A stretch of 64,000 bases of DNA from an uncultured Acidobacteriota bacterium (GTDB lineage Bacteria; Acidobacteriota; Terriglobia; Bryobacterales; Bryobacteraceae), in contig CADEFT010000011.1 of the NCBI GenBank assembly GCA_902826685.1, positions 62,001 through 126,000 of the forward strand, in the 5' to 3' direction. The notes beneath the pieces are model-generated. The model had not been told where the DNA came from, did not search any database, and saw only the letters and a program-made list of their open reading frames with translations. Below are positions 36,448 to 44,629 of the stretch, piece after piece (position 1 is the first letter of the stretch; each line of letters begins with the position of its first letter). The translations under genes were made by a program, and so were the position numbers.

Positions 36448-38250
36448 ATGCTCTCCCTCTACCTGCTGGCGGCGCTCACGGCAGCCGAATACGACGTGGT
36501 GGTCTACGGCGGTACGCCCGGCGGAGTGGCCGCCGCCATCGCCGCGGCGCGCCAGGGCCGGTCGGTCGCGCTGATCGAATACCACAAGCATCTGGGCGGC
36601 ATGACCGCCAGCGGTTTGGGCAAATCGGACATCGAAACACGCGAAGCCATCGGAGGCATGTTCCGCGAGTTCACGGGCAAAGTATACGAGCACTATGTCG
36701 AACACTATGGCGCGCAATCGGAAAACGCCCGGCTTTCGCGCCAGGGCTATTACTACGAACCTTCCGTCGCCCAGCGTGTCATCGATCGCATGGTGGCCGC
36801 CGAGGGGAAGATCGCCGTGTTCCTGCATCACCGGCTGCGCGAGGTGCGCAAGGAGGGCAACCGCGTAGCGGCGATCCGCGTCAGCGATCGCGCCACCAAC
36901 GCCGTCACCGAATTCCGCGGACGCATCTTCATCGACGGCACTTACGAAGGAGATCTGTACGCTGCCGCCGGCGCCCGCTACCGGCTGGGCCGCGAAAGCC
37001 GGGCCGAGTTCAATGAACTGCACGCCGGCGTCGTCTACCAGGACTACGAAACGCGTACGTTCCTGGCAGGCACCACCGGCGAGGGCGACAAACGCATTCC
37101 CGCCTATACCTACCGTCTCTGCCTGACCACCGATGCGGCCAATAGCCTCGTGCTCACCGCTCCGCCGCCCGGCTACGATCGCGCCCACTACCTCGGCTAT
37201 CTCGACGACTGGAAGCAAGGCCGGTTCGCGCCGCCCAAGGAGATGAAGGACGGCGTGGGATACTTCGCCCCCACATTCAACACCGTGGTGCGCGCCCTCT
37301 CCATTGCCGAACTGCCGAACCGCAAGACCGACGTCAACATGAACCCGCGTCCGCTTGGATTCCCCTTCGCGGAGGAGAACTACGCCTACCCGGAAGCCGA
37401 TTGGGAGCGGCGCGAAAAGATCTCCGCGCGCCTCCGCCACCTGACGCTGGGACTGCTCTATTTTCTGCAGAACGACGAAGCGATTCCCGCCCCGCACCGC
37501 GCCCTCGCCCGCCGCTATCACCTGGCGAAAGACGAGTTCACCGGCAACGGCCACTTCCCCTGGCAGCTTTACGTTCGCGAGGCGCGGCGGCTGGTTGGGC
37601 TTTACACTCTGTCTGAGAACGACACCATCGTGGGGCCCGAACTTGGCCGCACTCGCATTCACGCCGATAGCGTCGCCGCCGGCGAATTTCCCGTCGATAG
37701 CTTTCCGGTGCGCAAGCGCGAGCCGGGGCACAACGTGCTCGAAGGCTACATCTTCATGCTCGACCGTATGACGCGGCCCTATCAGATTCCGTATCGCGTC
37801 ATGATCCCCGAATCGGTTGACGGACTACTGGTGCCGGTGGCGGCCTCCACCACGCACATCGCCTTTTCCACCTTGCGTCTGGAGCCGACCTGGATGGCAC
37901 TCGGACAGGCCGCCGGCATCGCCGCTCATCTGGCCATTGGCGCCGCCGTGGAGCCGCGCGCCGTCGATCCGAACCGGCTGCAGCGGGAACTGTTGAAGCA
38001 CGGCCAAGTGATCACTTACTTCAAGGACATTAACCAGGCCGATCCCGCCTACGCCGCTTTGCAGTACTTCGGCACCAAGGGCTTCTTCGATAGCTATGTA
38101 GCGGATGCGAAGTCGCCCATCGACGCGGAGACGGCCCGCCGCTGGTGGCGTCTGGCGGGCCAGCCTGAGACGCCGCCCGCGGATTGGCTCAAACCCGGTA
38201 CCACGCGCGGCGAGTTCTGCAACCATCTCTACCGGCGTAATAGCCAGTGA
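36448..38250 (+). CDS. FAD-dependent oxidoreductase (FAD_oxidored family), exported
   Basis: A protein of 600 aa, starting 1 nt after the sialidase-like gene. The N-terminus has a short signal-like helix (MLSLYLLAALTAAEYD) followed by the FAD-binding motif VVVYGGTPGGVAAAIAAARQG and LGGMTASGLGKSD. The middle motif GRIFIDGTYEGDLYAAAGA and the late RVMIPESVDGLLVPVAAS are typical of the FAD_oxidored family found in sugar-degrading soil bacteria. The last 74 bp of the gene are duplicated at 39855. Substrate unknown; the upstream glycan-like propeller protein suggests a sugar derivative. Confidence 0.9.
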   Translation: MLSLYLLAALTAAEYDVVVYGGTPGGVAAAIAAARQGRSVALIEYHKHLGGMTASGLGKSDIETREAIGGMFREFTGKVYEHYVEHYGAQSENARLSRQGYYYEPSVAQRVIDRMVAAEGKIAVFLHHRLREVRKEGNRVAAIRVSDRATNAVTEFRGRIFIDGTYEGDLYAAAGARYRLGRESRAEFNELHAGVVYQDYETRTFLAGTTGEGDKRIPAYTYRLCLTTDAANSLVLTAPPPGYDRAHYLGYLDDWKQGRFAPPKEMKDGVGYFAPTFNTVVRALSIAELPNRKTDVNMNPRPLGFPFAEENYAYPEADWERREKISARLRHLTLGLLYFLQNDEAIPAPHRALARRYHLAKDEFTGNGHFPWQLYVREARRLVGLYTLSENDTIVGPELGRTRIHADSVAAGEFPVDSFPVRKREPGHNVLEGYIFMLDRMTRPYQIPYRVMIPESVDGLLVPVAASTTHIAFSTLRLEPTWMALGQAAGIAAHLAIGAAVEPRAVDPNRLQRELLKHGQVITYFKDINQADPAYAALQYFGTKGFFDSYVADAKSPIDAETARRWWRLAGQPETPPADWLKPGTTRGEFCNHLYRRNSQ

Positions 38251-38252
38251 GC
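38172..38252 (+). repeat. Left 81-bp direct repeat (3' end of the FAD oxidoreductase gene)
   Basis: Bases 38172-38245 are identical to 39855-39928 (74 bp), and after one mismatch the match extends six more bases. This copy encodes the normal C-terminus PADWLKPGTTRGEFCNHLYR of the FAD oxidoreductase. Confidence 0.95.
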
Positions 38253-38260
38253 CCCATCGT

Positions 38261-38914
38261 TCAATCGAGCAAACTCAGGATATCCGCGCTGTCGGGCACT
38301 CGGCGCGCGACGAAGATTCCATATATCCTGACTTCAGGAAACCAGCCCCGCAGAAGCTGTTGGGCCGCCTTAAAGTGCGCTCCAGTTGTCAACACGTCAT
38401 CCACCACGCCAATTACCCTCGGCCTGGGTGCGACGAGATCCTCGCTGACCGCATAGTTTTCACGAAGATCGTCTACGCTTCGCCGGGCCTCGGTGGAGTG
38501 CGCGGCCCCGGTACTTTCCCGCTGGAGAATGAGCTCCCGCACATCGAGTTTCATCCCTCTTCCCATCACATGCAGAACCTGGACCATCCGGTCGTCATAC
38601 ATGGGATCCGTTCTGGTTTTGGAAGGTGGAACCGGAACCAATGTGGCGATCGAAAGCCACCCGGGGTTCACGGCATCCAGCGCTTCCCGGAGTTGGCGGC
38701 CAGCCTCTTCGATGGCCCGCCGCTTGTACGGCCAACCCGGCTGCCCCCGGCGGTCCAACGGCTTCTTCAGGTTGAAAACCAGGTTATTCGTCTCGCTGAA
38801 CTGATAGCCCTTCCTCGCGTTATATTCACCCAGGTAGAGACACTCATCACCCGCCTCGATGAAGGTATGATCCGGTCGCGTCAGGTCATCAATCTTGGAC
38901 AGCCGGATTGGCAA
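38261..38914 (-). CDS. Phosphoribosyltransferase-like protein (ShosT-like toxin candidate)
   Basis: A protein of about 217 aa from TTG 38914, overlapping the dprA-like gene by 26 nt; GTG 38956 is an alternative start. The PRPP-binding loop of type I phosphoribosyltransferases is clear (VIGVVDDVLTTGAHFKAA), with LVPVPPSKTRTDPMYDDRM before it, as in ComF-like enzymes. The N-terminal region contains DECLYLGEYNARKGYQFSET. In the ShosTA toxin-antitoxin system, as I recall, a PRTase toxin is paired with a DprA-like antitoxin, which fits here. No zinc finger of true ComF is present. The function is inferred. Confidence 0.8.
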   Translation of the reverse strand: MPIRLSKIDDLTRPDHTFIEAGDECLYLGEYNARKGYQFSETNNLVFNLKKPLDRRGQPGWPYKRRAIEEAGRQLREALDAVNPGWLSIATLVPVPPSKTRTDPMYDDRMVQVLHVMGRGMKLDVRELILQRESTGAAHSTEARRSVDDLRENYAVSEDLVAPRPRVIGVVDDVLTTGAHFKAAQQLLRGWFPEVRIYGIFVARRVPDSADILSLLD

Positions 38915-39800
38915 GATGCGCTCGGATATCGTCGTAATCCCTGGCTCGAACCGCACCCATCCGTTCCAGCCGATGAGGCCAGGTGAGCGACGGGTTGTGG
39001 AAATTGCTTTCCAGGATGAAGAGCTTCTTCCGCTGTTTGAGAGCGTGACGGGCTTGAACCAGCGTGCCCGACGTCTCACCAGCCTCCACAATAATGGTCG
39101 CCTCCGTTAGCGCAGACATCGTGATGTTGCGTTCAGGAAAGAAAATCCGATTGGCCGTCGGGTTCGGACGTTCATAGCGCACTACCGGGACTTGCGTGAT
39201 GACCAGAAAGTCCTTGGCGATCTGTTCCTGCAGGTCCGCGTTCTCGCTAGGGTAACGCACGCTGAGGGGTGTGCCGATAACGGCCATCGTCCGTCCCCCA
39301 TGCTCGATTGCCGTTCTATGGGCGACGGTATCAATCCCGTTAGCCAGTCCTGACACCACTGTGAACTTGTCGCCGGCCAGTTTGCGCGCCAAGCTCCTTG
39401 TGCGGGCAATTGCCTGCTGAGAGGGCCGTCGGGTGCCCACAACCGCGATACTGCGGCTTTCGACCAGATCCCACCAGCCTTGGTAATAAAGAAGTTCCAC
39501 TGGATGGTCGGCTACCCTTAGCTTCATCGGATACTCGCCCGCACCATGCACCCGCACGCCGAAATATTCGACCCCAGCGGCCTTCAATGTGTGGACGGTC
39601 TTCTTAGCAAACTCGACGGCAGTCTCTTCTGGTACGAAATCCGATGGTATGGCGGCCGGATGTTTCCGGAACTTGTCCGCGATCGATTTGAAGCTGGCTT
39701 TGACCTCCGACCACATTGCCTCGTACGCACCCATCTCGCGATATGGTGAGATGGCGTGCGTCAGCGACCCGGCCAATTCTATCGCGTAGCTGGCTGACAT
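38889..39800 (-). CDS. DprA/Smf-like (SLOG fold) protein (ShosA-like antitoxin candidate)
   Basis: A protein of 303 aa from ATG 39800, with GAGAGG upstream. The core is the DprA Rossmann-like domain: SIAVVGTRRPSQQAIART, VVSGLANGIDTVAHRTAIE, AVIGTPL, NRIFFPERNITMSALTEATI and VEAGETSGTLVQARHALKQ. Compared with DprA used in natural transformation it lacks the usual C-terminal winged helix and has a different N-terminal 110 residues. It is co-transcribed with and overlaps the PRTase gene. This pairing matches the ShosTA anti-phage toxin-antitoxin type rather than competence; no competence genes are nearby. Confidence 0.85.
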   Translation of the reverse strand: MSASYAIELAGSLTHAISPYREMGAYEAMWSEVKASFKSIADKFRKHPAAIPSDFVPEETAVEFAKKTVHTLKAAGVEYFGVRVHGAGEYPMKLRVADHPVELLYYQGWWDLVESRSIAVVGTRRPSQQAIARTRSLARKLAGDKFTVVSGLANGIDTVAHRTAIEHGGRTMAVIGTPLSVRYPSENADLQEQIAKDFLVITQVPVVRYERPNPTANRIFFPERNITMSALTEATIIVEAGETSGTLVQARHALKQRKKLFILESNFHNPSLTWPHRLERMGAVRARDYDDIRAHLANPAVQD

Positions 39801-39854
39801 GCCTCGCCTCTCATTCTTTACGTTGCCGGCGCGAACCTGAAGACGATTCTATCA

Positions 39855-39935
39855 GCCGCCCGCGGATTGGCTCAAACCCGGTACCACGCGCGGCGAGTTC
39901 TGCAACCATCTCTACCGGCGTAATAGCCCGTGAGC
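39855..39935 (+). repeat. Right 81-bp direct repeat (orphan copy of the FAD oxidoreductase 3' end)
   Basis: Bases 39855-39928 match 38172-38245 exactly. In this copy the reading frame still encodes the C-terminal peptide followed by a stop (RRNSP, TGA), but there is no gene body before it. This is a relic of the target site. Confidence 0.95.
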
Positions 39936-40054
39936 TAAACCGTACTGGACACAAGGTTTACATTGTTTTCTAGGGTATTTCCGCGCCTATCGCCCCGGCC
40001 CCTTTTCTCCCGATAATACCGGTGTAAGCAGTTCGAAAAGGAAGCGACAACGAG

Positions 40055-40462
40055 ATGTTCAGTGAATCGCAAATTGCCTCCCGCGCCTGTGACTGGGAAG
40101 AATTGGTAAACGCCGTCCGCCGCCAGTGCCGGGCCTTCACCGTGCGCGAGATTTCGCCGGTGTGCGAAGTGGGTGCGTCCTGGCTCGATGAGCACAGCGT
40201 CGATATCCGTTGGAGATCCGGGCCCATCGTCAAAAACATTCAGATCCTGCTCGTGGGCGATAGCTGGCCCCTGCGCGTTTCGGTCTCCGGCTCGGCCGCC
40301 GTCGAGCCGCCCCGCCGTCCGGACGATTTCCGCTGGTGGAACGGCGCCCCGCCATCCACCGTGGCCGACCTCGACGAACTCGAATCGGCGATCGAACACG
40401 GACTGCGCCTCGCCCACGAAAGCGTCTCACGGCTGCTTAACCGCGAATACACCGGCGCCTGA
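40055..40462 (+). CDS. Hypothetical cytoplasmic protein
   Basis: A protein of 135 aa. ATG 40055 is preceded by AAGGAAG. It is a mixed alpha/beta protein with several Trp residues (GASWLDEHSVDIRWRSG; PDDFRWWNGAPPSTVAD) and no signal peptide. I do not recognise the family. A GATAAT box at 40013-40018 may be its -10 sequence. It lies just beyond the island and may be a host gene. It is followed by an isomerase-like gene 62 nt downstream. Confidence 0.6.
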   Translation: MFSESQIASRACDWEELVNAVRRQCRAFTVREISPVCEVGASWLDEHSVDIRWRSGPIVKNIQILLVGDSWPLRVSVSGSAAVEPPRRPDDFRWWNGAPPSTVADLDELESAIEHGLRLAHESVSRLLNREYTGA

Positions 40463-40524
40463 GCCACTTGCGGGAACGGGCGAACGGTGAAAGAGTAGAA
40501 AGAGAGAGAAGTTCGCTCTCCAAT

Positions 40525-41397
40525 ATGCGTATTTCGTTTGGGAGCTGGGCGTTCGCCTTCGGTCCCTATTCCCGGTCGCCCGTCCCATTCCGCCAGGTCG
40601 CCAGCCATCTGTCCGAGGCCGGCTACGACGGAATCGAGATCGCCGGCTTTCCCCCGCACATCACCCTGGAGGACTACGCCTCAGCCGCCTCGCGCCGCGA
40701 CCTCACGGCCATGCTCGCCGATCTGAAGCTCGCCGTCTCCGGTTTCGTCCCCGATTTCACTTTCGTCAATCCGCTTGTGCCTTCCAATCGCGACCGCTAC
40801 CTCGATCTGTTTCAGCGCAACCTGGAGCTTTGCGTGGGCCTCAACAGTCCGCGCATGCGCGTGGATTCGATCGCGGCGCCCGGCTCCCTCAACGGCGCCG
40901 AATACCGGGAAGCCATGGATCGTCTCGCTTCCATCTGGAGCGAGGCCGCCGGGCTGGCCCAAAAATCCGGCGTGCGCCTGGCGTGGGAATTCGAGCCGGG
41001 ATTCATCTTCAACAAGCCTTCCGAAGTCGTGGATGTGTACGAACAGGTGGGCCATCCGAACTTCCAGGTCTTGTTCGACGTCTGTCACGCCTACGTTTGC
41101 GGCGTGGTGGGCGCGCGGCAGCACGGCGCGCCGGAAACGCTGGCGAGCGTCGATCAGTTTTTGAACCTTCTGGCCGGCCGCGTGGGACACATCCATGTCA
41201 ACGACGCCGACGGCACTCTCTATTGCGATGAAACCAGCGCGCATCGCCCGTTCGGGCAGGGCGTCATCGACTACGCCCGGCTGGCGCCCAAGCTGAAGGC
41301 GCTGCCTGGCGTCGATTGGTGGTGCGTCGATCTGGCGTTTTGCCCGAACGGCTGGAACCTGGTGAAGCCCAGTCTCGATTTCCTGCGCCGGCTTTAA
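40525..41397 (+). CDS. Sugar phosphate isomerase/epimerase family protein (TIM barrel)
   Basis: A protein of 290 aa. ATG 40525 was chosen over the longer frame because it starts at the first beta-strand (MRISFGSWAFAFGPYS). Metal-site residues of the AP-endonuclease-2 family are visible: Glu in RLAWEFEPGF, Asp and His in VLFDVCHAYVCG, and His in GHIHVNDADGTLY. The last position, often Glu, is Asp in WWCVDLAF. No signal peptide is present, unlike the isomerase near 3.3 kb. It is convergent with an oxidoreductase gene, sharing 4 nt. Substrate unknown. Confidence 0.87.
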   Translation: MRISFGSWAFAFGPYSRSPVPFRQVASHLSEAGYDGIEIAGFPPHITLEDYASAASRRDLTAMLADLKLAVSGFVPDFTFVNPLVPSNRDRYLDLFQRNLELCVGLNSPRMRVDSIAAPGSLNGAEYREAMDRLASIWSEAAGLAQKSGVRLAWEFEPGFIFNKPSEVVDVYEQVGHPNFQVLFDVCHAYVCGVVGARQHGAPETLASVDQFLNLLAGRVGHIHVNDADGTLYCDETSAHRPFGQGVIDYARLAPKLKALPGVDWWCVDLAFCPNGWNLVKPSLDFLRRL

Positions 41398-42704
41398 ACG
41401 GCGGCCGGAACGACGTAAGGCGCGCGATAGTTGCGGGTCAGCATGGCGTTGGCGCCGGGCTCGCCCGTGAAGCGGTCCGCCTTGGCGTCCCACATCAGCT
41501 TTTTGCCCGTGCGGTAAGCGATATTGGCCAGGTGGCAGTAATCGGAGGCCAGCGCGTTCACCGCCACGTCGGCATTCAGGTCTTCCACTTTCCGGCTCTT
41601 GATCGCCTTGAGGAAATTCGCCATGTGGGGACTGGTATCGCCCCTCTGCGCTTTCCCTTCCGACGCCAACTGGCGTTCTTCGCCCTTCACGATCCAATAG
41701 CCGGAGGAATCGACGGCCATGTAGCCTTCCGAACCGTAGAAGATGTTGCCGACGATATTGCCGCCGCGCGCCTTCAGCGGACCGTCCTCGCCGGTGAACA
41801 GGCCGCGCACTTCGAAGATCAGTTGCGCCTCGCCCAGATCGAAGGTGGCAATCTGTGTATTGGGCGTTTCCTGATCGTCGTCGTAGAGGTACTTGCCGCC
41901 GCTCGCCATGACCGAAAGCGGCATGGTGGTGCGGCCCAGCCCCCACAGCGCGATATCCATTTCATGCACGCCCTGGTTGCCGATGTCGCCGTTGCCGGTA
42001 TCCCAGAACCAGTGCCAGTTGTAACGAAAGCGGTTCATGCTGAACTTCTTGAGCGGCGCCGGGCCGAGGAACAGATCCCAGTTAATGCCCGCGGGCGGCT
42101 GATCGAGCACCGGCGTTCTGCCGATGGTCTTGCGCCGCTTGTAGCACAGGCCCTTGGCCATGTAGATCTTGCCGATGGCCCCCTCCCGCAGCAGCTTCAT
42201 CGCTTCCATTTTGTGGGCGGTGGAGCGGCTCTGCGTACCCGCCTGTACGATGCGCTTGTACTTGCGCGCCGCGGCGGTCATCTGTTTGCCTTCGAAATGA
42301 TTGTGCGAGACCGGCTTCTCGATATAAACGTCCTTGCCCGCCTGGCAGGCCCAAATGGTGGAGAGCGCATGCCAGTGATTGGGGGTGGCGATCGAGACCG
42401 CATCGACGTTTTTGTCTTCGAAACACTTGCGCATTTCGCCATAGACCTTGGCGTCGTTGCCGTTGGTTTTCTTGACCAGCGCCTGAGCGCGTTCCTGCGC
42501 TTCCTGGTTGACGTCGCATAGCGCGGTGACGTTGCTGTCCGGTAGCGCGAGATACTCGCGCAGATGAGCGCTGCCGCGCCCGCCGATACCGACGATGGCG
42601 ATATTGACGCGGTCGTTGGCTCCTAGAATCGGATGCGCCTTGGTGGCGATGGCCGCCGCACCAACGGCTCTCAGCATATTTCGACGCGAGGTCTGTTCCA
42701 TCAT
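41394..42704 (-). CDS. Tat-exported Gfo/Idh/MocA family oxidoreductase
   Basis: A protein of 436 aa. A Tat signal is present (TSRRNMLRAVGAAAIATKA). The Rossmann motif is IAIVGIGGRGSAHLR, and the signature AGKDVYIEKPVSHNHFEGKQ provides the catalytic Lys. The C-terminal domain has RYNWHWFWDTGNGDIGNQGV, characteristic of the exported acidobacterial/planctomycete subgroup. It is a paralogue of the enzyme at 13.6 kb. TATAAT lies 7 nt before its ATG and there is no Shine-Dalgarno sequence. Likely acts on periplasmic sugars. Confidence 0.92.
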   Translation of the reverse strand: MMEQTSRRNMLRAVGAAAIATKAHPILGANDRVNIAIVGIGGRGSAHLREYLALPDSNVTALCDVNQEAQERAQALVKKTNGNDAKVYGEMRKCFEDKNVDAVSIATPNHWHALSTIWACQAGKDVYIEKPVSHNHFEGKQMTAAARKYKRIVQAGTQSRSTAHKMEAMKLLREGAIGKIYMAKGLCYKRRKTIGRTPVLDQPPAGINWDLFLGPAPLKKFSMNRFRYNWHWFWDTGNGDIGNQGVHEMDIALWGLGRTTMPLSVMASGGKYLYDDDQETPNTQIATFDLGEAQLIFEVRGLFTGEDGPLKARGGNIVGNIFYGSEGYMAVDSSGYWIVKGEERQLASEGKAQRGDTSPHMANFLKAIKSRKVEDLNADVAVNALASDYCHLANIAYRTGKKLMWDAKADRFTGEPGANAMLTRNYRAPYVVPAAV

Positions 42705-42711
42705 GCGTCCG

Positions 42712-42717
42712 ATTATA
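42712..42717 (-). promoter_or_regulatory. Perfect -10 box (TATAAT) 7 nt before the oxidoreductase start
   Basis: On the minus strand TATAAT (42717-42712) is followed by 7 nt and then ATG 42704. Transcription would begin at or next to the start codon. The spacing is the same as at 13591-13604. Confidence 0.6.
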
Positions 42718-42815
42718 TCGCGCCCCCGCCGTATCGGCCGAAGTGGGGGACGAGAATAGGGATCGTCGGGCTAATCTGAGGAAACAGAACCCTAGCTTCC
42801 GCCATCATGAGAGTG

Positions 42816-42929
42816 TACAATCGAGGGTAAATTCGCTCATTAAGAGAGAATTAAATTCCTGTCAATGCCCTACTGGCAGGCCTCGCATGCGCTCGCTCAA
42901 GCGCCGACACCCTTGAAAACATAAGGAGG
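42816..42929 (+). promoter_or_regulatory. Leader region of the PAS-domain gene
   Basis: A TACAAT box (42816-42821) is followed by a roughly 110-nt leader with an AT-rich palindrome GAATT-A-AATTC (42848-42858), an imperfect stem CCTGTCA/TGGCAGG (42858-42880), and a strong ribosome binding site AAGGAGG (42923-42929) 5 nt before ATG 42935. The promoter is tentative; the ribosome binding site is clear. Confidence 0.45.
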
Positions 42930-42934
42930 CGGTA

Positions 42935-43672
42935 ATGTCAAGGTTCCATCTGACCGGCGCGCACCAGACGGCGCCCGAATCTCATGTCAGTTCCGCCTGG
43001 CTCGCGGCAAGGTTCGGTACACACGCCGGTATCGTATTAGACTCCCACGGTGTGATTGTCGCCGCCAATACGCAAGCTGCCGCACTTCTAGGCCGTACGG
43101 CCGGGAAACTCGTGTCGACCCCCTTCGGTATTCTGACGCCGGTCTCGCGCCGCATCGAACTCGACATCGTGACCGCCAAGGGCCGCCGCCGCGGGCGCGT
43201 GGCCGCCGAGATCCAACCTCGCGAACAGGGCGACGAGTATGTATATGTCCGTCTCGACGAGGTGGCGGCCTGCTATCGCTCGCTCAACGATATCCTGCGC
43301 GATGCCGCCGCCGATGTGAATCGGGCCTTCCCGCCGGCCAAGACGCTTGAAATTCTTCCGCTCGCCACCAACGCCGCCGTGCGCGTCGAATCGCGCAAGA
43401 TTCTCGCCGACTGGTTCGCCTTCCTGCTCGATCTGGCCGGGCCTTCCGCCCCTAAAATCCAGGTAAGCTGCGAAGCGCGCAGCAAAGCCGTCGAAGTGCG
43501 GCTCGATCTCGATCAAACCGGTCTCGATCCCGGCGATGCGCCCGTGCTTCCGTTTCCCGAACACAGCGCCGGCCTGCTCGAAGAGATCGGCGGCGCCTTC
43601 TGCGTGGTGGCCGACTATCCGGCCACATCCGTACAAATCACGCTGCCTTCCGGCAAGCCCAACATCTGTTAG
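42935..43672 (+). CDS. PAS-domain protein, possible signalling or regulatory role
   Basis: A protein of 245 aa with a consensus ribosome binding site. Residues 25-110 fit a PAS domain (HAGIVLDSHGVIVAANTQAA, then LLGRTAGKLVSTPFG). The remainder includes a helical region (SLNDILRDAAADVNRAF) and a C-terminal segment that resembles a degenerate histidine-kinase-like ATPase domain, but the nucleotide-binding boxes are not clear. No membrane segment is seen. It is probably a cytoplasmic sensor. It overlaps the convergent DedA gene by 4 nt. Confidence 0.7.
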   Translation: MSRFHLTGAHQTAPESHVSSAWLAARFGTHAGIVLDSHGVIVAANTQAAALLGRTAGKLVSTPFGILTPVSRRIELDIVTAKGRRRGRVAAEIQPREQGDEYVYVRLDEVAACYRSLNDILRDAAADVNRAFPPAKTLEILPLATNAAVRVESRKILADWFAFLLDLAGPSAPKIQVSCEARSKAVEVRLDLDQTGLDPGDAPVLPFPEHSAGLLEEIGGAFCVVADYPATSVQITLPSGKPNIC

Positions 43673-44625
43673 CGTCTGAAGCTCGGCAACTCCACAATCT
43701 CGGCCGCGGGCACGGGCTCGGTCTCGTGTCCGGCTTGCTGCCAGGCCTTTAACCCCCCGCGAATCACAAACGTTTCATAACCGTTCTGCCGCAGCATGTG
43801 CGCCACCCTTATGCTGGTGGCTTCGTTCCGGCACGTGCAATAAAGCAGCAATTTCTTTCCTGTAGGCAGCGATTCCATCGCTTCCGGCAGACGATTCGGC
43901 TCCAGCCGCGCCGCTCCCTTAATCCGCCGCGCGCTGCTCGAATAATACCCATGGCTGCGGACATCGAGCACCTGCGCCTCATCGAGACCTTTCAGATCCC
44001 CGGGCCGCAGCACCGGCACCGCTCGCAACTCGCGAGTCTTCCACGATAAATAACCACGCCACACCAAATATCCGGCCACCGCGCCCACCAGCAGGGTTTC
44101 CACCACCCGTCCCGCCGCCTGAAAATATCCGATCACCGTGGCAATGATGTCCTTGCACAGATAACCCAGAAGGCCGTAAGCGGTGACGTATAGCGCCGCG
44201 CCCGTTCCATCGAGCGCCAGAAACTGAGCCGCGCGCATATTCATGCTACCCGCCAGCGGCGCCGCCATCGCGCTCAAACCGGGAACGAACTTTGAGAGCA
44301 CCAGCGTCGCCCGTCCCCGCTTTCGAAAGGCATGGGCGGAGGTGAAAATGCACGCGTCGGGGTTCGCCGTCACGCGGCACAGCAAACCGAGCAGCCACCA
44401 GCCCGTATGGCGTCCCAGAAAAAATAGCAGCAGATCGCCCGCCAGCAATCCGGCGAAACCGGCGAGCCACGCTGAGCCGGCCGGTAGGGTCCCCTGGCCC
44501 ACCGCCGCGCCACCCAAAAGCAGCGCCAGCGCGGCCGGAATGGGAACACCCGCAGCTTCGAGAAAGCAAAAGCCGAAAAGAAACGCCGCGCCGTGGCGCG
44601 CGATCAGCCCCTGCAGATCGTTCAA
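43669..44625 (-). CDS. DedA-family membrane protein fused to a rhodanese domain
   Basis: A protein of 318 aa. It starts with TTG at 44625, 4 nt after the PQQ dehydrogenase stop. Residues 1-200 are DedA/SNARE-associated: LEAAGVPIPAALALLLGGAA, GDLLLFFLGRHTGWWLLGLL and SKFVPGLSAMAAPLAGSM. Residues 215-310 form a rhodanese domain with the active-site loop LLYCTCRNEATS (catalytic Cys) and VLDVRSHGYY. DedA proteins are lipid or membrane-homeostasis transporters, and rhodaneses transfer sulphane sulphur. It ends the polA-to-DedA run. Confidence 0.93.
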   Translation of the reverse strand: MNDLQGLIARHGAAFLFGFCFLEAAGVPIPAALALLLGGAAVGQGTLPAGSAWLAGFAGLLAGDLLLFFLGRHTGWWLLGLLCRVTANPDACIFTSAHAFRKRGRATLVLSKFVPGLSAMAAPLAGSMNMRAAQFLALDGTGAALYVTAYGLLGYLCKDIIATVIGYFQAAGRVVETLLVGAVAGYLVWRGYLSWKTRELRAVPVLRPGDLKGLDEAQVLDVRSHGYYSSSARRIKGAARLEPNRLPEAMESLPTGKKLLLYCTCRNEATSIRVAHMLRQNGYETFVIRGGLKAWQQAGHETEPVPAAEIVELPSFRR

Positions 44626-44629
44626 GGCA

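Larger units (their letters stand above)
38172..39935. mobile_element. Candidate 1.7-kb genomic island carrying a DprA-like/PRTase pair
   Basis: The segment is bounded by 74-bp perfect direct repeats of the 3' end of the host FAD oxidoreductase gene. Inside are only two minus-strand genes. By eye the segment is less G+C rich and has more mixed codon use than the genes around it. No integrase or transposase is encoded, so it would move in trans or be a relic. The host gene remains intact at the left end, as with elements that integrate into the 3' end of a gene and replace it. Confidence 0.7.

Noticed and set aside
36235..37731. 498-codon minus-strand frame within the FAD oxidoreductase gene
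   Set aside because: The plus strand encodes a clear FAD enzyme with canonical motifs; the minus frame has no recognisable domain.
38261..39800. Natural competence DprA/ComF genes
   Set aside because: The proteins have divergent N-termini, no winged helix or zinc finger and no competence genes around them. The flanking repeats and pairing fit a mobile toxin-antitoxin or defence unit better.
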